64,000 nucleotides of DNA from Celeribacter baekdonensis B30 (GTDB taxonomy: Bacteria; Pseudomonadota; Alphaproteobacteria; Rhodobacterales; Rhodobacteraceae): assembly GCF_000299875.1 (NCBI RefSeq), contig NZ_AMRK01000002.1:310001-374000 (forward strand). The letters are read 5' to 3'. The position numbers and the translations under genes were made by a program. The notes below the pieces were generated by a model. That model did not search any database. It was not told the DNA's origin and was given only the letters and a program-made list of their open reading frames with translations. Below, piece after piece: positions 56,177 to 64,000 of this stretch (the first letter of the stretch is position 1; each line of letters begins with the position of its first letter).

Positions 56177-57002
56177 CCCGCAGAACCCCATCCAAAAACG
56201 TCTGAAACTCATAGGTTTCACAGAGATAGGTTGCACAGGCCTCAAAGGTTTCGCGCGCCTGTGTCTCATCAAATTCGGCGCCCAATTTAAAGTAATGCTG
56301 CCCCGCAACCAACCCCGATGCAAGCGGCTCAGACACCATGACTTTTCCCGCGCGCATGGCGGACAATAGGCGCGGTGCTTCGGTATAAGTGCCTGCATCA
56401 AAATGCAGGTTTAAGACTCCGGCATAGGGTCGCAACGCCGTGAGCAGATCCTCATTAAAATATTGACCGTCAAGACCACAGGCCCGCTCTGCGTATCCAT
56501 CCAATGCGGCTTTGCGCCGCGCATTGAGCGCGCCGAAAAAAATCAAACGCGGGTCGGAGGCCGGACAAAATTCAGGGGGGACAGTTGGAAAAATATGCGG
56601 CCCATAGATGATCTTATTCGCCAAATCAGGGGCATATTCTTGATAAAATCTTTCATTGGAGGCGGAGAGATCCAACAAAACATCGCACCGTTTCAACGCC
56701 GAAAGCACCGCCTTGCAAAACCTGCGGTTGCGGGACGCCCAAAGCGGATGGCCGGACTCGTCGTAAAACTGCTCGGTTTGAACTGCTATTTTCAAACCAC
56801 GACGCATCCATTCTGCCCCAAACCGCTTGTGAACCCCCATGTAGACCCAAACTGGCCCTTGATCCCCCTGTACATTTGACGGCACCAATCCCGCGACAAT
56901 ATCAGCACAGATTTGATCCAGGATCGGCTTTTTCGAGAGGAACTGAAGCGCACCGACGCCCCGGCGGAGTGTTTTGGAAAAGGGAGGGAAGAGGTGGCGC
57001 AT
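56160..57002 (-). CDS. Glycosyltransferase-like hypothetical protein
   Basis: The 280-residue protein has no signal or strong domain. Features: [44 protein letters not shown], then the C-terminal [26 protein letters not shown], the last resembling the donor-site part of GT-B enzymes (E-P-R/x-L-x-x-A...G). It is probably a GT1-like transferase. ATG 57002, or GTG 57005 with AGGA seven bases upstream. It ends over the other glycosyltransferase gene. Confidence 0.65.
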   Translation of the reverse strand: MRHLFPPFSKTLRRGVGALQFLSKKPILDQICADIVAGLVPSNVQGDQGPVWVYMGVHKRFGAEWMRRGLKIAVQTEQFYDESGHPLWASRNRRFCKAVLSALKRCDVLLDLSASNERFYQEYAPDLANKIIYGPHIFPTVPPEFCPASDPRLIFFGALNARRKAALDGYAERACGLDGQYFNEDLLTALRPYAGVLNLHFDAGTYTEAPRLLSAMRAGKVMVSEPLASGLVAGQHYFKLGAEFDETQARETFEACATYLCETYEFQTFLDGVLRVNAAL

Positions 57003-57080
57003 CACATTTGATTCCTACAGGTCTCATCTCTTGCGGCCTGCTGCCCTGGGGCAGGCCCTCCCACAAACACGAAAATGTCT

Positions 57081-57166
57081 TGGTGCCCGCGGCCGGACTC
57101 GAACCGGCACGGCCATTCGGCCGGGAGATTTTAAGTCTCATGTGTCTACCATTCCACCACGCGGGC
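57081..57166 (-). tRNA. trnL-UAA: tRNA-Leu (UAA)
   Basis: The minus strand folds as an 86-base class II tRNA with encoded CCA. The acceptor stem is GCCCGCG with CGCGGGC and discriminator A. The anticodon loop is CTTAAAA (anticodon TAA), with a stem GAGA/TCTC. The variable arm is CCCGGCCGAATGGCCG and the T-loop GTTCGAGTC. It reads UUA/UUG codons. Confidence 0.95.
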
Positions 57167-57372
57167 ACGCGGGGCTGTGATGGCAGACCATACTGCCGGC
57201 GCGGGCAGTGTAAAGAGGGAAGCGGCGCTTGAGAGCAACGAAAGCACGTGCGAAAAGTCTTCCACACAGGTTTTGGCAAAACGCTGTGCAACATTGCGAT
57301 ACTGGCTTTTAACACGTCCGCCCTGCCGCAAATGAATTGCCAAAGGCTTTCATTCTCGATCAAAGTGGCGGC

Positions 57373-58116
57373 ATGTTTCCAATTCGCGACCACAACCCTT
57401 CCCGCCGCCCCGCGCTTGTCACCTATGCGTTGATCGCGCTCAACGCGGCGGTGTTCATGGCCATGCTGCCCTCATATGGCGATGATCGGGCCTTGCTTGG
57501 CCTCTATTCCACCTGGGCGATGGTGCCCGCACGGATTTCCATGGGGGATGGGTATTACACTATGCTCACCTCCATGTTCATGCACGGCAGCGTCCTGCAT
57601 ATTGCCGGTAACATGCTGTTTTTGTGGATCTTTGGCGATAACCTTGAGGATGAGATGGGGCATCTGCGCTATCTTGGATTTTACCTGTTCTGTGGTCTGG
57701 CCGCCGGGCTGGCGCAATATATGGCCGCCCCGGATGCGCGTGTGCCGATGGTCGGGGCCTCTGGCGCGATTGCCGGGGTTTTAGGCGGCTATATGCTTTT
57801 GTTCCCAAAGGCGCGTGTCGATGTCTTTCTCTTTTTCATCATCTTTTTCAAAGTCATCCCTCTGCCTGCATGGTTGATGCTTGGGCTTTGGTTTGCCTTT
57901 CAAATTGTCGGCGAAGTTGGCGCGAGCGGCAACGGGGGCGTGGCCTATCTGGCCCATATCGGCGGGTTTATCGCCGGAATTCTTGCCACCTATCCGCTTT
58001 GGCGGCGCCTCGGCGGGCGGGCGTTTTGGGATCGCACAGACGGCGCACCGCCCCACTCTGAGGCCCGCTATCGGTTCCAACCCACATCCGTACCCAAAGT
58101 CAGAAGGCGCAAATGA
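57373..58116 (+). CDS. Rhomboid-family intramembrane serine protease
   Basis: The 247-residue membrane protease has six or more helices. The first loop and helix contain [26 protein letters not shown], with the His/Asn region. The Ser nucleophile is in [13 protein letters not shown] and the His in [12 protein letters not shown] 57373 is chosen; the codons before lack the family pattern. Substrates unknown. The next gene overlaps by four bases. Confidence 0.9.
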   Translation: MFPIRDHNPSRRPALVTYALIALNAAVFMAMLPSYGDDRALLGLYSTWAMVPARISMGDGYYTMLTSMFMHGSVLHIAGNMLFLWIFGDNLEDEMGHLRYLGFYLFCGLAAGLAQYMAAPDARVPMVGASGAIAGVLGGYMLLFPKARVDVFLFFIIFFKVIPLPAWLMLGLWFAFQIVGEVGASGNGGVAYLAHIGGFIAGILATYPLWRRLGGRAFWDRTDGAPPHSEARYRFQPTSVPKVRRRK

Positions 58117-58490
58117 CCCAAGATTTCAGTACCCCCGTGACCGTGACCTGCCATTGCGGTGGGGTCGAACTCAACGTTCAGCTTTTGGACGGGTTAAACA
58201 CCGCACGACGGTGCGATTGTTCGCTCTGTCGGCGGCGCGGGGCCATTATGGTGACGGCAGCCTTGGGGGGGATCGAGGTCGTAAGAGGCGAGAGTCTCAG
58301 CCTCTACCAATTTGGAACAATGACGGCGAAACATTATTTTTGCAGCATATGTGGCATCTACACCCATCATCAACGCCGCTCGAACCCGCAGCAATACGGG
58401 GTCAACGCCGGGGCAATTGTGGGGGTGAACCCGTCCGATCTCTCAGACGTGCCGTGGATGGATGGCGTGCATCATCCCGCGGATCGGTAA
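58113..58490 (+). CDS. GFA-family (glutathione-dependent formaldehyde-activating-like) protein
   Basis: The 125-residue zinc protein has the Mss4-like motifs: VTVTCHCGGVELNV, CDCSLCRRRGA, and FCSICGIYTHH. Zinc-binding cysteines are clear. Family members relate to Gfa, but many are not formaldehyde enzymes. It is translationally coupled to the rhomboid gene (ATGA). Confidence 0.9.
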   Translation: MTQDFSTPVTVTCHCGGVELNVQLLDGLNTARRCDCSLCRRRGAIMVTAALGGIEVVRGESLSLYQFGTMTAKHYFCSICGIYTHHQRRSNPQQYGVNAGAIVGVNPSDLSDVPWMDGVHHPADR

Positions 58491-58534
58491 TTCACAACGT
58501 AAGGGATAGCCGTGGATCAGCCCGTCACAATTGA

Positions 58535-58732
58535 TCAGTTCGTCACAATTGAAATGGCTGACAAGGTCGTGTCGATATTCGCCGCAGACACATCCATACC
58601 CTTATAAATAAGTGCAATAATCGGGATCGCCAACCCGATGATCGCCGATACCAAAACAACCCAATCAACGGTCACCGCACCGTTTTCGTCGGCCACATAG
58701 TGCCGGATAGACTTAAGAATTCGACGTGTCAC
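58535..58732 (-). CDS. Flp-like small pilin
   Basis: A 65-residue protein. ADENGAVTVDWVVLVSAIIGLAIPIIAL has the type IVb Flp/Fap pilin E-x5-V/A hydrophobic pattern found in Rhodobacteraceae. The GTG at 58732 has GGAGGG eight bases before it; the frame is open further up, but without that site. There are no tad/cpa pilus genes adjacent. It may be a pseudo-pilin or signalling peptide. Confidence 0.75.
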   Translation of the reverse strand: MTRRILKSIRHYVADENGAVTVDWVVLVSAIIGLAIPIIALIYKGMDVSAANIDTTLSAISIVTN

Positions 58733-58926
58733 GGTTTTATCCCTCCAATGATCCGTTCGATTTCCCATGAAAAAACGACGAAAATTGGGCGGATACCGGG
58801 CAATTCACAGCCTATCCGGTGAAAAACGGACCTTACCCAAGGCATTGTTCACGCCACGACGGGTAAAAGCCTAATTAAATGTAAATTGTACAGAAACGCC
58901 GTAAACACGCGCGACCCGACTCTGGC

Positions 58927-59715
58927 TCAGGCGGCCCGGATCACGTCGGCAAAGCGGTTGAACAACGCCTCATTGGCGCAAATCACTTCACCATCCTCAA
59001 GCGCATTGCCTTCGGGGTGCAGCGGTTCGACGATACCACCGGCCTCTTTCACCAACAAAAGCCCCGCCGCCATGTCCCAGGAATTCAAACGGCGCTCCCA
59101 GAACCCGTCATAGCGCCCCGCCGCCACATAGGCGAGATCAAGCGCGGCCGCGCCCCAACGGCGCACACCGGCACAGGCCGGCAACACCCGCGCCAAATCG
59201 CGCAGGGTTTCGGGCAAATCGGCCCGACCGCCAAAGGGCAGGCCGGTGGCAAAAATCGCCTCGATCATTTTCGAACGACCAGACACGCGCAGACGCATGT
59301 CATTCATCCAGGCACCATTGCCCTTTTCGGCCCAGAACAATTCGCCCTTGGCCGGGTCAAACACCACGGCGGATACAATCTCACCCTTATGCTCAAGCGC
59401 AATCGACACCGCCCAATGCGGCAGGCCGTGCAGAAAATTTGTCGTGCCATCAAGCGGATCGACGATCCAGCGACGGGTCGGATCCTTGCCCTCAACGGGT
59501 TTGCTTTCTTCGCCCACCCACCCATAGGTCGGTCGTGCCTCCATCAACATTTCGCGGATGATCTGCTCGGTGGTGATATCGGCTTTGGACACAAAATCGC
59601 CCGCGCCCTTGGACGAGACCTGAAGGTTCTCGACTTCGCGGAAGTCTTTCACAAGAGAGCGCCCCGCGCTACGTGCGGCTTTGATCATAACGTTGAGATT
59701 GGCACTGCCTTGCAT
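58927..59715 (-). CDS. suhB: Inositol-1-monophosphatase family protein (SuhB)
   Basis: The 262-residue metal-dependent phosphatase has GEESKPV, WIVDPLDGTTNFLHG (metal Asp) and SWDMAAGLLL. Length fits. SuhB in bacteria also takes part in ribosomal RNA transcription. The start MQGSANLNVMIKAAR is typical. It is divergent from the DUF1428 gene. Confidence 0.94.
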   Translation of the reverse strand: MQGSANLNVMIKAARSAGRSLVKDFREVENLQVSSKGAGDFVSKADITTEQIIREMLMEARPTYGWVGEESKPVEGKDPTRRWIVDPLDGTTNFLHGLPHWAVSIALEHKGEIVSAVVFDPAKGELFWAEKGNGAWMNDMRLRVSGRSKMIEAIFATGLPFGGRADLPETLRDLARVLPACAGVRRWGAAALDLAYVAAGRYDGFWERRLNSWDMAAGLLLVKEAGGIVEPLHPEGNALEDGEVICANEALFNRFADVIRAA

Positions 59716-59878
59716 GGTCCGGGCTCCGGGTCAGAGATGTCGAGAGATGTTCAAACCGGGCGTATACGCCGCGAAACCCGCGCTGCCAAGGGTTTGTGGG
59801 CAAAGAATTGGTCTCCTTTCAGCTTTTACATGGTAACATACCCGCATTTTCTCCCATTCCCCATAAATGAGGTTTTGA

Positions 59879-60229
59879 ATGTCCTACTTTCAGATCGCGA
59901 TCATTCCCGTACCAACAGCACAGAAAGAGGCCTATCTGCGCGTTTCCACCGGCATGGCACCTTTTTTCAAAGAATTCGGCGCATTGCAGGTGTTTGAGGG
60001 ATGGGGCGCATTTGTACCGCCGGGCGAGGTCACGTCCCTACCCATGGCGGTTCAACTTGGCCCGGATGAGACAGTCGTGACATCCTTTATCGAATGGCCT
60101 GACATGGCATCGGCTGAGGCCTGTATGACGGCGATGGAAACAGATGAACGGATCGCCGCCTTGGGTGACATGCCCTTTGACGGCAAACGCATGATTTTCG
60201 GCACATTTGAGACCCTGCTCAAAGCCTGA
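59879..60229 (+). CDS. DUF1428 protein
   Basis: A 116-residue soluble protein: MSYFQIAIIPVPTAQKEAYLRVS, then ALQVFEGWGAFVPPGEVT, and TDERIAALGDMPFDGKRMIFGTFETL. This matches DUF1428, a small alpha/beta barrel of unknown role. It ends directly against the convergent LysR gene with no bases between. Confidence 0.9.
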   Translation: MSYFQIAIIPVPTAQKEAYLRVSTGMAPFFKEFGALQVFEGWGAFVPPGEVTSLPMAVQLGPDETVVTSFIEWPDMASAEACMTAMETDERIAALGDMPFDGKRMIFGTFETLLKA

Positions 60230-61135
60230 TCATCCCCGTTGCAATTTCACCGCTTCGGTTTTGGCGATGCGCAGGACATGGGCCATATAGGGTTTGGTCG
60301 CGTCATCGACGCGCACCCCGGCATACATCCGCCGTGTCACGCCTGTGGCGGTCAGCGGGCGTACGGCATAATCCGGGTGGCTGCGTATGTCGCGCATCAC
60401 CCAATCGGGCAGCACCGAAATCCCCCGCCCCGCCGCGACCAGCATCAGGATCACATCGGTCAATTCGACCTGACGCACCGTGGCGGGTTCAACCCCCGCA
60501 GGCGTCAGCAACTCTTTGAACACATCCAACCGTGCCCGATCCATCGGGTAGGTGATCAGGGTTTGATCACGAAAATCCTCGGCATCGACATAGGGCTTGG
60601 CCGCGAGCGGGTGTTTTGCCGCCATCACGCACATCGGCGCATAATCAAACAGCGGCACAAAGGTCACGCCCGCGATCGTGTCCGGGTCGGAGGAAATCAC
60701 CAGATCGACCTCTTCGCGCTCCAAAGCCGGCAGCGCACCAAAGGCCAGACGTTGCCGGATATCGACGTCAATCTCCGGCCAGGCCTTGCGGAACTGATTG
60801 AGCACCGGAAACAGCCAATCGAAACAGGCGTGGCATTCCATCGCGATATGCAGCCGCCCGGATGTGCCGTCCTCAATGCCGCGAAATTCGGCCTCAAGCG
60901 CCTCAACGCGGGGCAAGACCTCTTCGGCCAGCGCCAAAAGCCGCATCCCCGCCGCCGACAGCTTCAGCGGCTTTGAACGGCGCACAAACAACTCGACTCC
61001 GGCCTGATCCTCAAGCCCTTTGACCTGATGCGACAGAGCCGATTGGGTGATGTGAAGCCGGTCGGCGGCCCGCGCCAAACCGCCTTCTTCATAAATCGCT
61101 TTGATGGTACGCAGGTGGCGAAATTCGAGATGCAT
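60230..61135 (-). CDS. metR: LysR-family regulator, MetR-like
   Basis: The 301-residue LysR protein begins MHLEFRHLRTIKAIYEEGGLARAADRLHITQSALSHQVKGLEDQ (key parts: RHLRTIKAIYEEGG and LHITQSALSHQVKGL). It lies divergent from metF, the classical arrangement where MetR, with homocysteine, activates methionine genes. A GTG at 61147 could extend it by four residues. Function by context. Confidence 0.88.
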   Translation of the reverse strand: MHLEFRHLRTIKAIYEEGGLARAADRLHITQSALSHQVKGLEDQAGVELFVRRSKPLKLSAAGMRLLALAEEVLPRVEALEAEFRGIEDGTSGRLHIAMECHACFDWLFPVLNQFRKAWPEIDVDIRQRLAFGALPALEREEVDLVISSDPDTIAGVTFVPLFDYAPMCVMAAKHPLAAKPYVDAEDFRDQTLITYPMDRARLDVFKELLTPAGVEPATVRQVELTDVILMLVAAGRGISVLPDWVMRDIRSHPDYAVRPLTATGVTRRMYAGVRVDDATKPYMAHVLRIAKTEAVKLQRG

Positions 61136-61173
61136 TGTGAATGACACTCATGTTGATCTTGAGAATTATGAAT

Positions 61174-61201
61174 TTGTCTCACATCAACGGCTGTGAGACA
61201 A
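61174..61201. promoter_or_regulatory. 10-bp inverted repeat between metR-like gene and metF
   Basis: TTGTCTCACA (61174-61183) and TGTGAGACAA (61192-61201) form a perfect palindrome with an 8-base spacer, 27 bases before the metF ATG and 38 after the metR start. It is a likely LysR-type operator, though its sequence does not match the E. coli MetR site TGAA-N5-TTCA. It could also be a hairpin in the leader. Confidence 0.65.
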
Positions 61202-61228
61202 GGGCCGCCGATTGATAAGGACACAACG

Positions 61229-62065
61229 ATGACCCAAGCGCCCAACATCTCTTTTGAATTCTTCCCGCCGAAGAACATCGAAGCCTGTTTCAGCCTGTTT
61301 GAAACGGTGCAGGCGCTTGAACACATGCAGCCGGGCTTTGTCTCCGTGACCTATGGCGCGGGCGGCACCACGCGCGAATTGACCCATGACGCCGTGGCAT
61401 TGCTGAACCGCAAATACGGCTGGAACGTCGCCGCGCATTTGACCTGTGTGAACGCAACCCGCGAAGAAACGCTTGAAATTGCAAAGAGTTACAAATCCGT
61501 AGGGGTCAATGAAATTGTCGCGCTGCGAGGCGATCCGCCGAAAGGTGCGGGCCAGTTCACCCCCGCTCCGGGCGGCTTTGCCAACTCCGTCGAGTTGATC
61601 GAAGCCTTGGCCGCGACCGGCAATTTCAAAATTCGCGTCGGTGCCTACCCCGATCCGCATCCCGATGCCGCCGATGACAGCGCCGACATCATCTGGCTCA
61701 AGGAAAAGTTCAAAGCCGGGGCAGATTCGGCCATCACCCAGTTCTTTTTCGACGCCGATACGTTTTTCCGCTTTCGCGACCGCTGCGCCAAGGAGGGCAT
61801 CACCGGCACAATCATCCCCGGCATCCTCCCGATCACAAGCTGGAAAGGTGTGCAAAAATTCGCCGCCGCCTGTGGCACCCCCCTGCCCGCGCAATACGCC
61901 AAGGCGTTTGAAACGGCAGAAGATCAACAGGCGGTCTCAATCGAGCTGTGCACCAAGCTGTGCGAAACGCTGACCCAAGGCGGTGTCGAGGATTTGCATT
62001 TCTATACGCTCAACCGCCCGACCCTGACCAAGGCCGTTTGCGCCAATTTGGGCGTGAACGGTTAA
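61229..62065 (+). CDS. metF: Methylenetetrahydrofolate reductase
   Basis: The 278-residue flavoenzyme reduces methylene-THF to methyl-THF for methionine synthesis. Motifs FEFFPPKNIEACFSLFETV, VSVTYGAGGTTRE, ALRGDPPKG (catalytic region), QFFFDADTFFRF and IIPGILPITSW are seen. Length is slightly shorter than E. coli (296). The start at 61229 fits the family; the frame upstream includes the palindrome and is not needed. It shares four bases with the convergent DUF2235 gene. Confidence 0.95.
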   Translation: MTQAPNISFEFFPPKNIEACFSLFETVQALEHMQPGFVSVTYGAGGTTRELTHDAVALLNRKYGWNVAAHLTCVNATREETLEIAKSYKSVGVNEIVALRGDPPKGAGQFTPAPGGFANSVELIEALAATGNFKIRVGAYPDPHPDAADDSADIIWLKEKFKAGADSAITQFFFDADTFFRFRDRCAKEGITGTIIPGILPITSWKGVQKFAAACGTPLPAQYAKAFETAEDQQAVSIELCTKLCETLTQGGVEDLHFYTLNRPTLTKAVCANLGVNG

Positions 62066-63096
62066 GCGCGAATCGACGGGTGCAGGACCTCTGACGGGTC
62101 CTGTTTCACCATGCGTTTTTGCCTGAGCCAAAAGAATTTGCCCCAGCCCCGGTTCATGCCCACGGACGGCCCATGCGGGTCCGCCAGATAGCGCATCCGC
62201 CAGTCTTTCGGCAACTCCAGCCCCGCCGCCTCGGCCTTGTCCAACATCCAAACCAAGGTGCTGTTCGACAGTCTGCGCTCCGGGTTGTTACCGGAAAGCT
62301 GCCCGCCGATGTCACCATGCGTGCCACGAAACCACATTTGCCGCAGTACTTGCCCCTTGGCCTCCGGGTTGGTTTCAAACAACACAGGCGCATAGGCGCG
62401 GCGGCGTTCGTGATAGGCCAGCGCGTGATAGACATGTTTGACGCAGCCTGCCGGCATTTGGGTGTGGAATTCGTGAAACACTGAGGAATAGCGCCAAACA
62501 AGCGGCATATGCAGGCCCACCGCCGCTACCGTATCCCAGACCCCGAGAAAGGCAATCTCGATAGGCTCGTGGCAATGCGCCTTGGTAAACTCCTGCGCCG
62601 CGCGCGTGTGCGGCGCGGTTTGATAATGGCGATAGGCGGTGCGGATGTTGCGCTCTGTGGCCTGATCGGCACGCAGCAATCCGAGCATATCAATCAACCC
62701 GGACAGCGAGCGCACCGCATAGGCGCCACGCGAATAGCCAAACAGAAAAATCCGATCTCCGGGGCGATAGCGCGACGCCAAAGCGCCATACACGCGCCGG
62801 ATCTGTTGATTGATGCCGCGCCCTTCGATCACGCCCATCGTGTCGCGCCAATTGCGCCATTGAATACCCGCCTCATAGCGCACCAACATATTCGCGCCCT
62901 GCGCCGCCTCCGAACACAACCGATAGGTCAGCCCGGCGTTGGTCTCAAATCCCGGCTCCAGGGACGACAGCGTTCCGTCCATGATGATCACATGGGTGAT
63001 CGGACCACGGCCATGCACGCCACCCGAAGTCCGCACCTTTTGGCGGAACTTGAACAATAGGCCTAAGTTGCCAAAAATCCCTTTGCGCTCTGACAC
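62062..63096 (-). CDS. DUF2235 alpha/beta hydrolase-like protein
   Basis: The 344-residue protein has a DUF2235 pattern: HVIIMDGTLSSL, INQQIRRVYGAL, FLFGYSRGAYAVRSL (Ser in GYSRGA), FLGVWDTVAAVG, YHALAYHERRRAY and GTHGDIGGQL. DUF2235 includes Tle1-type phospholipases, which are T6SS effectors, but no T6SS genes or immunity gene are nearby. GTG at 63096 has GAGGA four bases upstream. No signal peptide. Confidence 0.88.
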   Translation of the reverse strand: MSERKGIFGNLGLLFKFRQKVRTSGGVHGRGPITHVIIMDGTLSSLEPGFETNAGLTYRLCSEAAQGANMLVRYEAGIQWRNWRDTMGVIEGRGINQQIRRVYGALASRYRPGDRIFLFGYSRGAYAVRSLSGLIDMLGLLRADQATERNIRTAYRHYQTAPHTRAAQEFTKAHCHEPIEIAFLGVWDTVAAVGLHMPLVWRYSSVFHEFHTQMPAGCVKHVYHALAYHERRRAYAPVLFETNPEAKGQVLRQMWFRGTHGDIGGQLSGNNPERRLSNSTLVWMLDKAEAAGLELPKDWRMRYLADPHGPSVGMNRGWGKFFWLRQKRMVKQDPSEVLHPSIRA

Positions 63097-63107
63097 TTGG
63101 TCCTCAC

Positions 63108-63147
63108 AAAATTACCCCGCCCCTTATAGATAGCGGCGGGGCGGGGT
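63108..63147 (-). terminator. Decarboxylase terminator
   Basis: On the minus strand CCCCGCCCC and GGGGCGGGG form a perfect 9-bp stem followed by TAATTTT. It lies after the partial decarboxylase gene. Confidence 0.8.
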
Positions 63148-63181
63148 GTGTAAAGAACCGTTTGAGACGTGGGCCGCCGGT

Positions 63182-64000
63182 TCAGCGGTGGGTTTGGACG
63201 GTTTCCAAAGTGATCTGACCAAAGCCATTGAATTTGGTCGCTGTCGCCACCGAATAGGCCCCCATGCCGTAAAACATCACATGGTCCTCTTCTTCCATAT
63301 CTGCCGGAAAGGCCAAGTCAGACGGCAGTTTGTCGAGGCTGTCGCAGGTCGGACCAAACACCGTGCGCATGACCGATGTACCTGTCCGCGGAGTGGCAAA
63401 GGGGCCAAACACGCCGATGCGGTCGATCACGCCGACCAAGTGCAACTCGGACAGTGCGCCATACACGCCATCGTTGAGAAACACATGCGCGTCATCGCGG
63501 ATCGCTTTCACCCGTGTCGCCAAACTGTAGCTTTCGGCCACAAGCCCCCGACCCGGTTCGCACACAAGTTTGGGGGCGTCGGGGCCAAAGGCCTCTTTGG
63601 TCACGCGCGCGATGAGATCAAAAGTGGCTTCCAACTGTGGCATCACCTCGTTCAAGCGATGCGACGGGAAACCGCCGCCAACGTTCAAACGGGCAATTTT
63701 CACCCCTGCGGCCTTGGCAATATCAGCCGCCGCGCGGATGTAGCTGTCCCAGGCGCGCGGGTCGGTGCATTGTGTGCCCGGGTGGAAGGTCAGCGAGGGG
63801 GTAAAGCCAAGCTGTTCCGTCAAGGTGAGCAAATCGACCGCCTTCTCAACACTAGCACCGAATTTCGCGCCAAAATTATAGGCCGCCCCTTCGACCGGCA
63901 AGGTGAAGCGCACCGAAATTTCAACGCCGTTGGCGGGCACAAGCTCGCCGAGTTTGACCAGTTCGGAATGGCTGTCGACGGAATAGGAGGCCACGCCCAT
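63182..64000 (-). CDS. Ornithine/lysine-type decarboxylase, 5' end outside the window
   Basis: The 272 visible residues are the C-terminal part of a fold-type III PLP decarboxylase: VEISVRFTLP, FGAKFGAS, SLTFHPGTQ, LNVGGGFPSHR, CEPGRGLVAES, FGPTCDSLDKL and MGAYSVATATKFNGF. The catalytic Cys region is GPTCDS. About 120 residues with the PLP lysine lie beyond position 64000. It probably makes putrescine or cadaverine, which could feed the amine cluster elsewhere in the window. Followed by its own terminator. Confidence 0.92.
   Translation of the reverse strand: MGVASYSVDSHSELVKLGELVPANGVEISVRFTLPVEGAAYNFGAKFGASVEKAVDLLTLTEQLGFTPSLTFHPGTQCTDPRAWDSYIRAAADIAKAAGVKIARLNVGGGFPSHRLNEVMPQLEATFDLIARVTKEAFGPDAPKLVCEPGRGLVAESYSLATRVKAIRDDAHVFLNDGVYGALSELHLVGVIDRIGVFGPFATPRTGTSVMRTVFGPTCDSLDKLPSDLAFPADMEEEDHVMFYGMGAYSVATATKFNGFGQITLETVQTHR

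Noticed and set aside
57081-57166. Attachment site at tRNA-Leu
   Set aside because: No direct repeat of the tRNA 3' end was found within the window and no integrase gene is present.
61140-61228. SAM riboswitch before metF
   Set aside because: Only the 10-bp palindrome was seen. The pseudoknot pattern of SAM-II motifs could not be found.

Overview
The window is ordinary chromosomal sequence from an alphaproteobacterium, most likely of the Rhodobacteraceae (Roseobacter group). This is inferred from the high-GC, gene-dense layout, the phaZ-phaC-phaP-phaR order, the rpiA-small ORF-gor operon, a short DUF2842 protein next to purA, an LdtR-like MarR regulator, SdhE and a Flp-like mini-pilin. There is no rRNA, prophage, transposase, integrase or CRISPR array. 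One tRNA gene, tRNA-Leu(UAA), is present. Most genes are complete. The left edge cuts a minus-strand gene after about five codons, and the right edge cuts a minus-strand ornithine/lysine-type decarboxylase.

Layout. 0-9.6 kb: a peptidoglycan-binding lipoprotein, the periplasmic protease DegP, the HflKC membrane protease modulator, glutathione reductase, ribose-5-phosphate isomerase, a DUF454 protein, an EamA exporter and thiamine pyrophosphokinase. 9.7-20.5 kb: a large acidic orphan protein, purA with DUF2842, a GNAT enzyme with a membrane partner, secG, pyrG, a PaiB-like protein, a divergent Lrp/LysE pair, polyphosphate kinase 2 and a TerB-like protein. 20.6-28.9 kb: a polar amino-acid/amine ABC transporter in one run with two glutamine-synthetase-like ligases and a class I glutamine amidotransferase, then a DegT-type aminotransferase and a LysR regulator. 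This looks like amine uptake and gamma-glutamylation. 30.0-34.7 kb: the polyhydroxybutyrate (PHB) cluster phaR, phaP, phaC and divergent phaZ, with palindromes that match the known PhaR operator form. 34.8-38.6 kb: two alpha/beta hydrolases and thrS.

38.9-41.5 kb holds the most interesting system: a four-gene bufferin-type RiPP cluster. It encodes a DUF2282 precursor with four cysteines (BufA1), a DUF692/MNIO oxidative maturase, a DUF2063 partner and a DoxX membrane protein, with overlapping or closely spaced genes. By analogy with Caulobacter bufferins it should make a periplasmic copper-binding modified peptide. The 326-base leader before it has hairpins and a possible short secreted ORF.

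41.4-64 kb: an ArsC-like protein, a cold-shock protein, an SGNH esterase, folA/thyA, gloA with a DUF1194 protein, a MarR regulator, sdhE, an aspartate aminotransferase, a MATE exporter, an epimerase, a lipocalin, an aldo-keto reductase, metG, two convergent glycosyltransferase-like genes beside tRNA-Leu, a rhomboid protease, a GFA-family protein, a mini-pilin, an inositol-phosphatase (SuhB) gene, a DUF1428 gene, the divergent metR-like/metF pair with a 10-bp perfect palindrome between them, a DUF2235 hydrolase and the partial decarboxylase. Assignments come from reading motifs by eye. No database search was possible.
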